Numbered from the stretch's first letter, positions 1-8,860 are shown. The stretch is DNA of 33,172 nucleotides from Acidobacteriota bacterium (GCA_003223255.1 QHYJ01000203.1:1-33172), one strand, 5' to 3'. The notes: generated from the sequence alone by a model not told the origin. Program-made: numbers and translations.

Positions 1-1
1 C

Positions 2-121
2 AAAGCCGAAAAGCGTGCCCAAAAGAAAGAGGCTAGACGCGCCGCAAAAGAAGCCAACACCGCAGTGTCGGCCGATCTTACCGCCTCCACCGAACCCCAG
101 CCTCAACCGCGGGAAGACTAG
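2..121 (+). CDS. 3' end of an unidentified gene (Lys/Ala/Glu-rich tail)
   Basis: An open frame enters from the left edge and ends at a TAG at 119-121. The visible 39 residues are rich in Lys, Ala, Glu and Arg at first (KAEKRAQKKEARRAAKE) and then turn into a Pro/Gln/Thr-rich, probably disordered end. No domain can be recognised and the start is outside the window. An 11-bp inverted repeat lies about 75 bases downstream and could be its terminator. Low-complexity composition alone could keep a frame open, so this is only moderately sure. Confidence 0.5.
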   Translation, partial: KAEKRAQKKEARRAAKEANTAVSADLTASTEPQPQPRED

Positions 122-146
122 AGGCGCAACGACAGGAAAAAGCGTC

Positions 147-719
147 TCATCGATGGGCAGTAGTTGAACTGGTACCACGCTGGTCAAGTCGCTGTATCGA
201 AAGCGCGCAAACACACCTTGCTCTGCGCGCTTTCGGCTTTCCCACCCCCTGCACTTCGGCGATTCGTGTCGTGCGCGAACGACAAGTCCAGCGCTGCCGA
301 TTTAAAGACTGATAGTGCACCTCATGATCGGTGTCGAAGACGACCGTTATGATTTCCTTCTTCAGAAGTCGTAGATAAATCTGGAAATCGTTGCCGTGAT
401 GGCTTATGAGCTTTGAGGCAATCACCTCAGGCACGTAGATATTCTTGTGGTTGGCGTAGTCCTGAACGAATCTCAACGTGTGTTCGACATTGGTTCCGGG
501 AATGAAGGCAGCACCGATCCAGTCACGGATCAAACCGTTCGGCACTTCGACAGGCGCACGGCCTGTCCAGAATTGTGCGACGACCTTTCCTTCCTGGAGC
601 TGATGAGTTCTCTCGGCATCTAGGTCAGACCACAAGAATGCTCTCCACGGCAACGCGGCTAGCGAACCGTCCAGCCGTTGCCGCAAAGCGCCCGTAAAAA
701 TTATTCCAGTTGGATTGCA
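147..719 (-). pseudogene. Remnant of a conserved secreted-protein family
   Basis: The minus-strand frame contains a segment (VPNGLIRDWIGAAFIPGTN, then NHKNIYVPEVIASKLISHHG, then YLRLLKKEIITVVFDTDHE and RSRTTRIAEV) that I recognise as the core of a conserved hypothetical secreted protein common in Acidobacteria. The family normally begins with a signal peptide and continues for roughly 60-80 residues after the TRIAEV motif. Here an in-frame TGA at 720-722 cuts off the N-terminus with no signal peptide. After TRIAEV the frame runs into unrelated Arg-rich sequence that contains the inverted repeat at 198-235. It is therefore truncated at both ends. The family match is from memory of its sequence pattern, not from a search. 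Confidence 0.55.
198..235 (+). terminator. Inverted repeat, possible terminator
   Basis: CGAAAGCGCGC (198-208) and GCGCGCTTTCG (225-235) are perfect 11-bp complements around a 16-base loop, followed by the weak T-tract GCTTT. It lies downstream of the plus-strand gene ending at 121 and inside the broken end of the minus-strand pseudogene. The poor T-run makes the terminator role uncertain. Confidence 0.35.
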
Positions 720-799
720 TCAGCGAATTCGCGCTTCAACTGATTCGTCGCCCGTGGAGCTACACTCAGTCGCTATCCAGGCTTCGCATTCAGCCCAGA

Positions 800-1737
800 T
801 TAATCGATCTTGCAAAAAGCGCTCTCGCGCTGAAATGTCTCAAGTCCCAGCAACTCAATCTCAGGAGTCAGATAGCCTTCCCGGCAGGTTTCTTCGCGCA
901 GCAGGTCGGTGCTTAGGTACTTCTTGTTGTCGTCAGGAAAGACGGTCACTACGATCGCATCTGAACCAAGCTCTTGCCGCACCTTCACCGCAGCCAAAAA
1001 ATTGCATCCGGAAGACACGCCCGCCGCGAGGCCAAGATTTGCCGCCAGTTTCTGTGCCATCAGGATCGCATCACCGTCCCCAGCCTGTGGAAAACGTCGG
1101 AGATTCCGCTGGCTCCACGGGATGCAAACGAATGCCTGGATTCTTGGCGCGAAGGAATCGGCCCACTCCCATCACCGTTCTGCCCGTGCCCACATCCGCC
1201 ACAAAAGCATCCGGCCGCAAACCCGCCGATTCGAGTTGCGCGTAAATCTCCGGCCCCGTACCTGTTTCATGCGCTTCCACATTGGCATCATTGGAAACTG
1301 CCGCGGCAGAAAAAGCCGGGATGACCCGCAGCATATTCTTCCGACATGCGAATGCAGCCAAGGAATCCGCCCTGCTCCTTGCTTACCGCCACGATTCTGG
1401 CGAATCATTGCACTCATGGCTCATCCAATCGGGCATGAAGATCAGAACGCGATAGCCCAGCGCCGAACCCAGCGCGGCAAACGAAATTCCCGTGTTGCCG
1501 TTCGTGGCTTCCGCAGTCGTATCTCCCGGCTGAATCTTTGCTTCTTCGTAAGCCTTGCGAAGAATGCAGAGCGCCAACCGGTCTTTGATGCTGCCGGTCA
1601 TGTTCAATTGTTCGGACTTGGCGTAAACGCGGTGCTCGCGCCCGTGACAGCGAAAATGTATGCCCAATCAAAGGAGCGTTACCAGTCAGCCGCCGCAGCG
1701 CACGGAATTTTTGTGCCAGATAATCCCTGGTTCGCAA
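800..1737 (-). pseudogene. Cysteine synthase-type PLP enzyme, broken by several frameshifts
   Basis: Pieces of one protein lie in order on the minus strand in different frames. Near 1722 is the N-terminus (YLAQKFRALRRLTGNAPL). In another frame (about 1667-1385) comes [20 protein letters not shown] with the PLP-binding Lys, then [20 protein letters not shown] and the MPDWMS motif. A third stretch (about 1361-1071) holds [20 protein letters not shown] and [22 protein letters not shown] fourth (1060-800) holds the C-terminus with [18 protein letters not shown] and [20 protein letters not shown]. Together they cover almost the whole CysK/CBS-like fold (about 310 residues), so the gene was once complete. 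At least three or four frame changes separate the pieces, and TSGNTG has become TNGNTG and GVGTGGT has become DVGTGRT. It cannot make an intact enzyme unless the sequence is wrong. Confidence 0.85.
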
Positions 1738-1812
1738 CTCTTGTATTGATCTGCCCGCCAGCACCCTATGCGGGCGCACTAGAGCCCCCACACGCGCTTG
1801 AGCCTCTGCATC

Positions 1813-2469
1813 CTATTCAAACTGCTTTCGGAACTGGGCAAATTGCTCTTTCAGATCTGCCACTTCGTTCTTGAGTGCCGCAATCTCTTCTTCCAGCTTC
1901 CTCACCCTGTCGCCGTCCGCGGATCCGTCCGCAGCATGCACCTGCGCGCCTGGCTCCGGCACAGTCAACACCACATCCCCCGACAAAAGATGAGCGTAGC
2001 GCGTTTCTTTCGTTCCGGGCTGCCGGGGAAGCGCCTTCACCAGCGGTGGCTCCCGCTTCATCAGGTGCTGCAAGCTTGATTGCACGGCGTTGAGATCATC
2101 GAACGAATGCATGCGTTCCGAGCGGCTGCGCAGTTCGCCAGGCGTTTGCGGGCCGCGCAGCAGCAACAGGCACAGGATGGCCATCTCGTGACGGTAGAAG
2201 TTATAGGCTTCCTGCAGACGGTGTTCGTACTTGGTCACCCGGCTGTCTGCGGGGCTAACCGACCTGATCAGCGACTGGCCTTCCAAGGAGAGCAGCGCCC
2301 GGCGCACCGCGGCCTCGTCCAGGTTCGTCACCGGGTCGCGGTTCGACTTCTGGTTGCAGGCATTGATCAGTGCGTTCAGAGAAAGCGGATAGTATTCCGG
2401 CGTGGTGGCTTCTTTCTCAATGAGCGATCCCAATACCCGGCATTCCACTTCACTCAGGACAAGGTTCAC
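1813..2469 (-). CDS. YceH/UPF0502 (DUF480) family protein
   Basis: A 218-residue cytoplasmic protein. The start MNLVLSEVECRVLGSLIEKEATTPEYYPLS and the following segment NQKSNRDPVTNLDE are typical of the YceH (DUF480) family, which folds as two winged-helix domains (about residues 1-85 and 95-170). Its biochemical role is unknown; the fold suggests DNA or protein binding. The last 30 or so residues (RKLEEEIAALKNEVADLKEQ) form a heptad-like coiled coil, common in this family. Length agrees with the usual 200-220. It lies 56 bases after the YceI-type gene on the same strand and could be cotranscribed with it. Confidence 0.9.
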   Translation of the reverse strand: MNLVLSEVECRVLGSLIEKEATTPEYYPLSLNALINACNQKSNRDPVTNLDEAAVRRALLSLEGQSLIRSVSPADSRVTKYEHRLQEAYNFYRHEMAILCLLLLRGPQTPGELRSRSERMHSFDDLNAVQSSLQHLMKREPPLVKALPRQPGTKETRYAHLLSGDVVLTVPEPGAQVHAADGSADGDRVRKLEEEIAALKNEVADLKEQFAQFRKQFE

Positions 2470-2525
2470 GGGCAGAAATCATACAACAGTGGCGAGGTGA
2501 GTAGGGGGTGAGACCGGCTGTTCCT

Positions 2526-3218
2526 TCAAGTATTACTTGAAGTGCCTTGGTAATCTACTGAATGGACAAAGCTTGCGTCTCTAACACGAAAACTGTGCCC
2601 CGCTGGTGATCGAGGTCTCCAGTCAAGTCCCTGCGTCTGCAGACGCCGCGTTCGCTTGCACCAGGTGCTGGGATTTTTCAGGCCCCACTCGATGAATGGA
2701 ATACTGAACGTCGCTGTGCTGCTCCAGTGATCGCCGGAGAGATCCGCTTGCACCGGCACGGTTAGCTCGTGTTCGCTGCCATGCAGCAGGAAAATTCCGC
2801 GCACTTGGAGCGTCGAGTCTCCTTGTGCTTGGAGTTTTCCCGTAATGCTGTCCAGCCGAAAAATGATTTCGCCAAATCTTGCGCTCTCGAGGACTTCTTT
2901 ATGCATTTTCCGGTCGCGCCCGTCGTTGCCGCTTTTTCCACTCGTGGCATCGACAACGATTTCGCCCCTGGCCCTCCCGGTTGCGGGATCAAGCTCGAAA
3001 CTGCCGCTCTTCAGAGCAAAAGTTCCATGCACGGTGTGCAGCGTGCTCCCGAGCGTCCAATGCACGCTGCTTTGTGCCGGGTCGACCGCGAATACCAGCA
3101 GATTGGCAGTTGCTTGCGGCGCAGCATGCTGCGGCAGTGCAATCGGCACAGGCAACGCCACAAGCAGAACCGCAGATAAATGAAAAACTGGTCTCAGCCG
3201 TTCTCGGAACGGTCGCAC
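2526..3218 (-). CDS. YceI-type secreted lipid-binding-like protein
   Basis: A secreted protein of about 230 residues. The frame is open upstream, but the GTG at 3218 is preceded by AAGGAAGGA at a good distance and is followed directly by a signal peptide (hydrophobic FHLSAVLLVALPVPIALP). The mature part has YceI hallmarks: FAVDPAQSSVHWTLGSTLHTVHGTF near the N-terminus, a conserved KSGNDGRDRKMHKEVLES block, then FSIPFIEWGLKNPS. YceI proteins form a beta-barrel that binds isoprenoid-like lipids and are usually periplasmic. After NPST the sequence no longer resembles the family: it is Arg-rich and runs on about 40 residues. The last strand of the barrel may be lost by a frameshift near 2650. It starts 52 bases after the oxidoreductase on the same strand. 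Confidence 0.85.
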   Translation of the reverse strand: MRPFRERLRPVFHLSAVLLVALPVPIALPQHAAPQATANLLVFAVDPAQSSVHWTLGSTLHTVHGTFALKSGSFELDPATGRARGEIVVDATSGKSGNDGRDRKMHKEVLESARFGEIIFRLDSITGKLQAQGDSTLQVRGIFLLHGSEHELTVPVQADLSGDHWSSTATFSIPFIEWGLKNPSTWCKRTRRLQTQGLDWRPRSPAGHSFRVRDASFVHSVDYQGTSSNT

Positions 3219-3270
3219 AGTTCGTCCTTCCTTACGATCTAGCGGTAAATTGAGTCTTACGCGGCAATCA

Positions 3271-4377
3271 TTATGCTGTAATGAGCCGCCACCCCAAGCG
3301 CGCGCTCGTCTCCGCCAGGAACGCCGGGGAAGTTTCGTTGACGTGCGCCGCCAGCAGGCGTGCAAACAAATCTTCGTCACTTGCGAAGGCTCGCAGAACG
3401 CGTCTCCGCAAAGGGGTGAAGCGATCGAGCAGCAGAAGAAGTCGCGCCATCATATGAGGTCGCCTCGCCAACCAGCAGTGGGCCGCCTGGTATTTCCTGA
3501 GCTCTCCGGTCTTCAGCGCCTCCGCGAGCGCCAAGGCCTGGCGAAAACTGAGCCCCAGTCCTTCGCCCGTAATGGCGTCCACGCTCCCGGAAGCATCTCC
3601 CACGAGTGCGACGTTTCCGCGGCACACGCGATTAAACTTGCAGGTTGCCGTCACGGCGCCTTGCTGCACGCTGCTTAGCTCTGCATTTCTTAGACGGCTC
3701 GCAAGAGTGGGAAATTCCCGAAGCGCTTCGTCAAAGCGTAACGACGGATCGCGCGAGATGACCACTACGCACGTTTCTTCCTTTGCGAGCGGCGTCAGGT
3801 ACGCCTGGATGTTTCGCCCCCAATGAACTTCCACGCAATCGGACAACAGCTTCGCTCGATAGTGTCGCCTCTGCGCAAATCGCAGTTGGCGTCGCACACC
3901 TGCGTCCAGACCGCTCCAGCGCCGCACGCGCGAGTGCACTCCGTCGGCGCCGACAACCCACCTGGTTTGAATCGCACGGCCTCCCACGACCGCGCCATCG
4001 GGGACTATGCTTGTTACTGGCGAGTTCCACAACAACTGGACGCCGCACTGTTCTGCGCGGGCGACCATTTTCTCGTGCAGGATAGTTCGGCGCACGCCGA
4101 TCCCGCTCTCCGCAGTGAATCCTGCTTCTGCGAAAGTCGCACCATCGATGAAGCGAATGCGGCGGAAGATTTGTCCGTCACTGTGGTCAATGCTGACATC
4201 CAGTTCGCCGAGTGCTGCGAGCGTGCCGGGAAGAAGGCCTTCGCCGCAGGCTTTGTCGATCGGCGGTTTCGCGCCGTCAGCAACAGTAACGGGAAGTCCC
4301 TTCTTTCGAGCGGCAATGGCCGCCGCCAACCCCGCCGGTCCGCCCCCGACGACCAGCACACCCGCGGCGCGCTGCAT
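3271..4377 (-). CDS. FAD-dependent oxidoreductase, geranylgeranyl reductase-like
   Basis: A 368-residue flavoprotein of the p-hydroxybenzoate hydroxylase/geranylgeranyl reductase superfamily. The N-terminal dinucleotide-binding loop is VLVVGGGPAGLAAAIAARKKG. CGEGLLPG follows near residue 44, GADGVHSRVRR lies mid-protein, and the second FAD motif VALVGDASGSVDAITGEGLGLS is near residue 275. Such enzymes reduce or hydroxylate prenyl chains, quinones or polyketides. The substrate cannot be told from sequence, and no polyketide or prenyl gene is next to it. ATG at 4377 has GGGAGGG upstream. It heads a minus-strand run with the YceI- and YceH-type genes, divergent from the ilv leader, so its promoter must share the AT-rich 4530-4580 region. 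Confidence 0.88.
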   Translation of the reverse strand: MQRAAGVLVVGGGPAGLAAAIAARKKGLPVTVADGAKPPIDKACGEGLLPGTLAALGELDVSIDHSDGQIFRRIRFIDGATFAEAGFTAESGIGVRRTILHEKMVARAEQCGVQLLWNSPVTSIVPDGAVVGGRAIQTRWVVGADGVHSRVRRWSGLDAGVRRQLRFAQRRHYRAKLLSDCVEVHWGRNIQAYLTPLAKEETCVVVISRDPSLRFDEALREFPTLASRLRNAELSSVQQGAVTATCKFNRVCRGNVALVGDASGSVDAITGEGLGLSFRQALALAEALKTGELRKYQAAHCWLARRPHMMARLLLLLDRFTPLRRRVLRAFASDEDLFARLLAAHVNETSPAFLAETSARLGWRLITA

Positions 4378-4573
4378 GGAAACCCTCCCAGTTAATGGAG
4401 ACCCGGTTCAGAGCCTTCTCCTTTAGATGTGCAGATCTGCCCAAAGATGCCCTGGAGCCCTGAAAAATTTGACAGTTTCCTGACATTGGCGCTGTGGCGG
4501 TGCGACGCTTCACCCAGAGACATCCTACATAATTTGTGCTTATTTGATTTAGCATAACTATTAATTTGACTCA

Positions 4574-4601
4574 TTGACTTCCCTGCCGGCATCCTGATAG
4601 T
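4574..4601 (+). promoter_or_regulatory. Putative promoter of the ilv operon
   Basis: TTGACT at 4574-4579 (5 of 6 to the -35 consensus) and GATAGT at 4596-4601 (4 of 6 to the -10) are 16 bases apart. A second TTGACT lies 8 bases upstream at 4566-4571. The predicted start of transcription would be about 4608, only a few bases before the ATG of the leader ORF at 4614, so that ORF may be translated from an almost leaderless end. The site is inferred from motif match and position. Confidence 0.5.
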
Positions 4602-4613
4602 CTTCATGACGAT

Positions 4614-4733
4614 ATGCCGGGCATCGCCTTCACCAACACGCTGGGCGGCCACCTGGTTCTGCAGGCGGGCCGAGTACCTCTCGTGTTTGTAGAAATTGGC
4701 TTGGTCCTCGTAGGAGGACCCACCAGCGGATGA
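4614..4733 (+). CDS. ilv operon leader peptide (attenuator)
   Basis: A 39-codon ORF upstream of ilvD. Residues 21-33 read VPLVFVEIGLVLV, that is 9 Ile/Leu/Val codons in 13 (4674-4712). Five more Ile/Leu/Val codons lie earlier. The codons are mixed: GTA, GTG, GTC, CTC, TTG, ATT. Ribosomes would stall here when charged branched-chain tRNAs are scarce. The stop TGA (4731-4733) lies inside the antiterminator arm, exactly where a terminating ribosome would mask it. There is no good Shine-Dalgarno sequence. The predicted transcription start is 5-8 bases upstream, which suggests leaderless initiation. The role as leader peptide is inferred from composition and from the RNA structures that follow. 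Confidence 0.75.
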   Translation: MPGIAFTNTLGGHLVLQAGRVPLVFVEIGLVLVGGPTSG

Positions 4734-4778
4734 TGGCGGCGTAAGCCAAAGCGAACCACAAGAATTCGGCCATCATCC
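4703..4778 (+). promoter_or_regulatory. Pause hairpin and antiterminator of the ilv attenuator
   Basis: GGTCCTC (4703-4709) pairs with GAGGACC (4714-4720) across the loop GTAG, forming a 7-bp hairpin inside the last Leu/Val codons; this suits a polymerase pause hairpin. Next, GGATGATGGC (4728-4737), which spans the leader stop codon, is a perfect 10-base complement of GCCATCATCC (4769-4778), the left arm of the terminator. The two pairings exclude each other. A ribosome stalled on the Val/Leu codons leaves 4728-4737 free and allows readthrough. A ribosome at the stop codon covers it, so the terminator forms. Confidence 0.75.
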
Positions 4779-4805
4779 AGACCAGGATGATGGCCGTAGT
4801 TTTTT
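4767..4805 (+). terminator. Intrinsic terminator (attenuator) upstream of ilvD
   Basis: CGGCCATCATCC (4767-4778) and GGATGATGGCCG (4785-4796) form a perfect 12-bp stem with the 6-base loop AGACCA, followed by TAG and then six Ts (4800-4805). No complete plus-strand gene other than the 39-codon leader lies upstream, and ilvD starts 54 bases later. A premature terminator controlling the operon is therefore the natural reading. Confidence 0.9.
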
Positions 4806-4859
4806 GAGTAGCGCGCCCCGGGAATTGTCTGCTAGTCGGACGAGCGGAGGGATGATCAA

Positions 4860-6590
4860 GTGACGAACGCATTGCCGAAGCCACGAAGCCATGCACTCAT
4901 TGATGGAGCAAATCGCGCCGGGGCACGCGCGATGCTGCGCGCCTGCGGCCTGAAAGATGACGATTTCCAGAAGCCGCTGATCGGCGTCGCCAACACCTGG
5001 ATCGAAATTGGCCCCTGCAACTATCACCTGCGCGAACTGGCGGAACACGTCAAGGAAGGCATCCGCTCCGCAGGCGGCACGCCGCTTGAATTTAACACCG
5101 TGTCCATCTCCGACGGCATCACCATGGGTACCGAGGGCATGCGCGCGTCGCTGGTCAGCCGCGAAGTCATTACGGATTCGATTGAACTGGTCACGCGCGG
5201 CAATTTGTTTGATGCGCTCGTGGTTCTTGTCGGCTGCGACAAAACCATTCCCGCCGGAGTTATGTCGCTAGCGCGGTTGAATATTCCCGGACTTGTTTTG
5301 TACGGTGGCTCAATCGCGCCTGGCACGTTCGAAGGGCACGCCGTCACGATTCAGGATGTTTACGAAGCGATTGGCGCACATGCGCGTGGCAGCATGAGCG
5401 ATGCGCAACTCAAGATGCTGGAAACCTCCGCTTGCCCAGGAGCCGGCGCTTGCGGAGGACAATTCACCGCCAACACCATGGCGCTGGTCTGCGAGTTCCT
5501 GGGAATTGCTCCGATGGGACTCTCCAGCGTACCCGCTACCGATTCTGCAAAAGCCGCGGCAGGCCGTCGCGCGGGCGAATTGGTGATGGATCTGCTTCGC
5601 AAGAACGTGACGCCTTCGAAGATCATCACGAAATTCGCCATTGAGAACGCCATCGCCGGCGTGGCCGCCACCGGCGGTTCCACGAATTCTGTGTTGCATT
5701 TGCTGGCCATCGCCAACGAAGCGAAGATTCCGCTCTCCATCGACGACTTTGACCGCATCAGCTCGCGCGTGCCGATTCTTGCCGACCTGAAACCAGGAGG
5801 ACGGTTTGTTGCCACCGATCTGTACACAGCAGGTGGAACCGCGCTCATCGCAAAACGCATGTTAGAGGGCGGATTCCTGCGCGGCGAATGCCTCACGGTT
5901 TCCGGGCGCACGCTCGGGGAAGAAGCTAATGCCGCGAAGGAAACACCAAAGCAGGAAGTGGTCCGGAAACTTAACGCGCCGCTCAAACCGACGGGCGGGC
6001 TGGTCATTCTGAAGGGGAATCTCGCGCCGGAAGGCTGCGTGATCAAAGTCGCCGGACACAATCTGCAGAATTTCAGCGGCCCGGCGCGGGTATTTGACAG
6101 CGAAGAAGCGGCTTTCGCCGCCGTCGAAAAAGGTGCAATCAGAGCAGGCGATGTGGTCGTCATTCGTTACGAGGGTCCAAAGGGCGGACCCGGCATGCGC
6201 GAGATGCTTGCGGTCACTGCCGCGCTGGTTGGCGAGGGATTGGGCGATTCTGTTGCTCTCCTCACGGACGGCCGCTTTTCCGGCGCAACGCACGGCTTAA
6301 TGGCGGGACATGTTGCGCCGGAAGCGGCGAACGGCGGCCCGATTGCCGCCATCACTGACGGAGACCTAATCACTTTTGATATTCCCAAACGTCAGTTGAA
6401 CGTCGGGCTCAGCGCCTCGGAGATTCAGAAGCGCTTGGCTTCCTGGAAGCCACCGACGCCGCGGTTTGTAATCGGCGTCATGGCCAAGTATGCGTTGCTG
6501 GTCTCTTCGCCATCGCTTGGCGCGGTCACCACGCCGCCTGCTTCTTTCACGGCATCGCCTCAGCCTTTTCAAAGTGTGAGGTCCGTATGA
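4860..6590 (+). CDS. ilvD: Dihydroxy-acid dehydratase
   Basis: A 576-residue cytoplasmic Fe-S dehydratase of the IlvD/Edd family. It converts 2,3-dihydroxy-isovalerate and -methylvalerate into the 2-keto acids, the third step of valine and isoleucine synthesis. Likely cluster ligands are Cys53 (IGPCNYHL), Cys126 ([11 protein letters not shown]) and Cys192/198 in [18 protein letters not shown]. The GGSTN motif of the family follows. Length is normal (550-620). Start is GTG with GGAGGG 8 bases upstream; an ATG at 4852 ends after three codons and is not the start. It is the first structural gene after the attenuator. Its TGA overlaps the ilvB start (ATGA), so the two are translationally coupled. 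Confidence 0.97.
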   Translation: MTNALPKPRSHALIDGANRAGARAMLRACGLKDDDFQKPLIGVANTWIEIGPCNYHLRELAEHVKEGIRSAGGTPLEFNTVSISDGITMGTEGMRASLVSREVITDSIELVTRGNLFDALVVLVGCDKTIPAGVMSLARLNIPGLVLYGGSIAPGTFEGHAVTIQDVYEAIGAHARGSMSDAQLKMLETSACPGAGACGGQFTANTMALVCEFLGIAPMGLSSVPATDSAKAAAGRRAGELVMDLLRKNVTPSKIITKFAIENAIAGVAATGGSTNSVLHLLAIANEAKIPLSIDDFDRISSRVPILADLKPGGRFVATDLYTAGGTALIAKRMLEGGFLRGECLTVSGRTLGEEANAAKETPKQEVVRKLNAPLKPTGGLVILKGNLAPEGCVIKVAGHNLQNFSGPARVFDSEEAAFAAVEKGAIRAGDVVVIRYEGPKGGPGMREMLAVTAALVGEGLGDSVALLTDGRFSGATHGLMAGHVAPEAANGGPIAAITDGDLITFDIPKRQLNVGLSASEIQKRLASWKPPTPRFVIGVMAKYALLVSSPSLGAVTTPPASFTASPQPFQSVRSV

Positions 6591-8299
6591 AGCTAACCGG
6601 TGCGGAAATTCTTTGCGAAGCGCTCACGCGTCTCGGAGTGCGCGAAATTTTTGGCTATCCCGGTGGCGCCATTCTTCCGGTGTACGACGCGCTCGGCAAA
6701 TCGAAATTGCGTCACGTGCTGGTGCGCCACGAGCAAGGCGCTACGCACATGGCGGACGGCTACGCGCGCGCCAGCGGCGGTATCGGCGTGGCCATGGCCA
6801 CTTCCGGTCCTGGCGCAACTAACATGGTGACGGGCATTGCCACGGCTATGCTGGATTCTTCGCCGGTGGTCTGTATCACCGGCCAAGTGAGCAGCAAGGT
6901 TCTGGGCTCGGACGCGTTTCAGGAAGTCGACATCACTGGCATTACCATGCCGATCACCAAGCACAACGTTGTGGTGACTCGGGCGGAAGACGTTGCGCGC
7001 ACCATTCGCGAAGCATTTGTTATCGCGAAAAGCGGACGTCCCGGTCCCGTGCTTGTGGACATTACGAAAGACGCACAACAGGCCTCCACAGAATTTGCGT
7101 GGGACGCCTGCGTGCCAAAGTTGCCGCCCAAGCGCCTCCGCAACAATCACGACCAGGCCGAGTTCGACCGCGCCGTGGAATTGCTTAACACCGCCAAGCG
7201 CCCCGTAGTTCTCGCGGGCCATGGAATTATGGTTTCCGGAGCGATATGCGCCTTCGAACAATTCATTCGCGCAGGCAACTATCCCGTCGCAATGACCCTG
7301 CTTGGCATTGGCTGCTTCCCTGCTAAGGATCCGCTCAACCTCGGCATGATGGGCATGCACGGCGAAGCCTGGGTGAACAATGCTATTCAGGAAGCGGATT
7401 TGCTCATCGCCGTGGGTATGCGGTTCGATGATCGCGTCACCGGCGATTTGCGTACCTACGCGAAGAACGCGCGCAAAATACACATTGAAATTGACCGCGC
7501 GGAAATCAACAAGAACGTAAAAGTGGACGTGGCACTTGTCGGTGATGCGCGCGCAGTGCTCGAAAATCTTACGCCGCATATCGAAACGCGAGATCACAGT
7601 GCGTGGATTCGGCACATTAATGAATTGAAGGGCGACTCCGCCGTGCGCGACATCCAGAGCTTGCCGGACACAGGCCATCTCTATGCCGCGCACGTGATTA
7701 ACGACCTCTGGAAGGAAACGCGCGGCGAAGCCATCGTGGTTACCGACGTGGGCCAGCACCAAATGTGGGAAGCGCAGTATTACCATCACAACCGCCCACG
7801 AACACTCATCACTTCGGGCGGGCTCGGCACCATGGGCTTCGCGCTCCCCGCCGGCATCGGTGCAAAGTTCGCAAAACCCGATTCCGAAGTTTGGGTGGTG
7901 GTCGGCGACGGCGGATTCCAGATGACCATGAGCGAACTTGCCACCATTGTCCAAGAAAAACTCAACGTGAAGATCGCGATTATCAACAACGGCTATCTCG
8001 GCATGGTGCGGCAATGGCAGGAATTTTTTTACGACAAGCGCTACGTGGCCACGCCTCTAGTCGCGCCAGATTTTGTGACACTGGCCAATGCCTTCGGCAT
8101 CCGCTCCGAGTGCATCACGACGCGGGCGGAAGTAACTCCCGGGATTCGCGCCGCGCGAGAAGCAAACGAAACAGTTCTGATCGATTTTCGCGTCGAGCAG
8201 GAAGATTCCGTGTACCCGATGGTCCCCGCGGGCGCGTCGCTGCATGACATGATTCGCCGCCCGCACAATCCACTGGTGGAAACCGCCTCGGACGCGTGA
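6587..8299 (+). CDS. ilvB: Acetolactate synthase, large (catalytic) subunit
   Basis: A 570-residue ThDP enzyme that condenses pyruvate with pyruvate or 2-ketobutyrate, the first common step of branched-chain amino acid synthesis. Visible features are the catalytic Glu49 in [16 protein letters not shown], the PGATN segment, the FAD-binding middle domain ([13 protein letters not shown]) and the ThDP/Mg motif [16 protein letters not shown] ending in [12 protein letters not shown]. These are specific to biosynthetic AHAS rather than to other ThDP decarboxylases. Length is normal. It overlaps ilvD by ATGA and is followed after 18 bases by the regulatory subunit gene. Confidence 0.97.
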   Translation: MKLTGAEILCEALTRLGVREIFGYPGGAILPVYDALGKSKLRHVLVRHEQGATHMADGYARASGGIGVAMATSGPGATNMVTGIATAMLDSSPVVCITGQVSSKVLGSDAFQEVDITGITMPITKHNVVVTRAEDVARTIREAFVIAKSGRPGPVLVDITKDAQQASTEFAWDACVPKLPPKRLRNNHDQAEFDRAVELLNTAKRPVVLAGHGIMVSGAICAFEQFIRAGNYPVAMTLLGIGCFPAKDPLNLGMMGMHGEAWVNNAIQEADLLIAVGMRFDDRVTGDLRTYAKNARKIHIEIDRAEINKNVKVDVALVGDARAVLENLTPHIETRDHSAWIRHINELKGDSAVRDIQSLPDTGHLYAAHVINDLWKETRGEAIVVTDVGQHQMWEAQYYHHNRPRTLITSGGLGTMGFALPAGIGAKFAKPDSEVWVVVGDGGFQMTMSELATIVQEKLNVKIAIINNGYLGMVRQWQEFFYDKRYVATPLVAPDFVTLANAFGIRSECITTRAEVTPGIRAAREANETVLIDFRVEQEDSVYPMVPAGASLHDMIRRPHNPLVETASDA

Positions 8300-8317
8300 G
8301 GAAGGAAAGAGGAAAGT

Positions 8318-8860
8318 ATGCAAACGCTTGTTGCCTACGTCGAAAATAAACCCGGCGTCCTGAATCGCGTTGCCTCGCTCGCGCGGCGTCTGGCCATCAA
8401 CATTGATTCGCTCACCGTCGGGCCGACGGAAAATGAGGAAATAGCGCGCATGACCATCGTGGCGCATACGGACGAACGCGGCGCGCACCGCCTGGAGGCG
8501 AGCCTCGAGAAACTGGTGGACGTGCTGCTGGCAGAAAATATCTCCACCCGCGCGCTGCTCGAACGCGACTTGGCGTTAATCAAAGTGGCGGCCGACCAGC
8601 AGAACCGGCCTCACTTGATGGAACTGATCAAGGTTTTTCGCGCGCGTGTGGTGGACGTGGCTCCCGAATCACTGATTATTGAGGTCTCCGGAACCGTGGA
8701 CAAAATCGACGGGTTGCTCGAAGTGCTTCGGCCGTTCGGCGTGCTGGAGATGGCCAGAACCGGACGTATTGCCATGACGCGCGGCGGCGATTTGCTGCAG
8801 CCGCCTTTGGCGGATGGTGAGAGGACCGCGCTTGAAACCGCGGGCTCGAGCGCAAAGTAA
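8318..8860 (+). CDS. ilvN: Acetolactate synthase, small (regulatory) subunit
   Basis: A 180-residue protein with an N-terminal ACT domain (TLVAYVENKPGVLNRVASL, residues 3-75) of the IlvN/IlvH type and the usual C-terminal domain (residues 85-165, KVFRARVVDVAPESLIIEVSG). It activates the large subunit and carries valine feedback inhibition. Length is slightly longer than the 160-175 typical, because of a loose Ala/Gly/Ser-rich tail. A strong purine-rich ribosome site (AGAGGAAAG) precedes the ATG. The symbol ilvN is used in preference to ilvH by convention for an ilvB partner; sequence alone does not separate them. Confidence 0.95.
   Translation: MQTLVAYVENKPGVLNRVASLARRLAINIDSLTVGPTENEEIARMTIVAHTDERGAHRLEASLEKLVDVLLAENISTRALLERDLALIKVAADQQNRPHLMELIKVFRARVVDVAPESLIIEVSGTVDKIDGLLEVLRPFGVLEMARTGRIAMTRGGDLLQPPLADGERTALETAGSSAK

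Noticed and set aside
909-1874. A 321-codon plus-strand frame.
   Set aside because: It runs antisense through the cysteine synthase remnant and the end of the YceH-type gene, and its protein has no recognisable motif.
6593-8014. A 473-codon open frame on the strand opposite ilvB.
   Set aside because: It lies wholly inside a certain gene, its protein is His/Arg/Val-rich without any domain, and long antisense frames are common in GC-rich genes.
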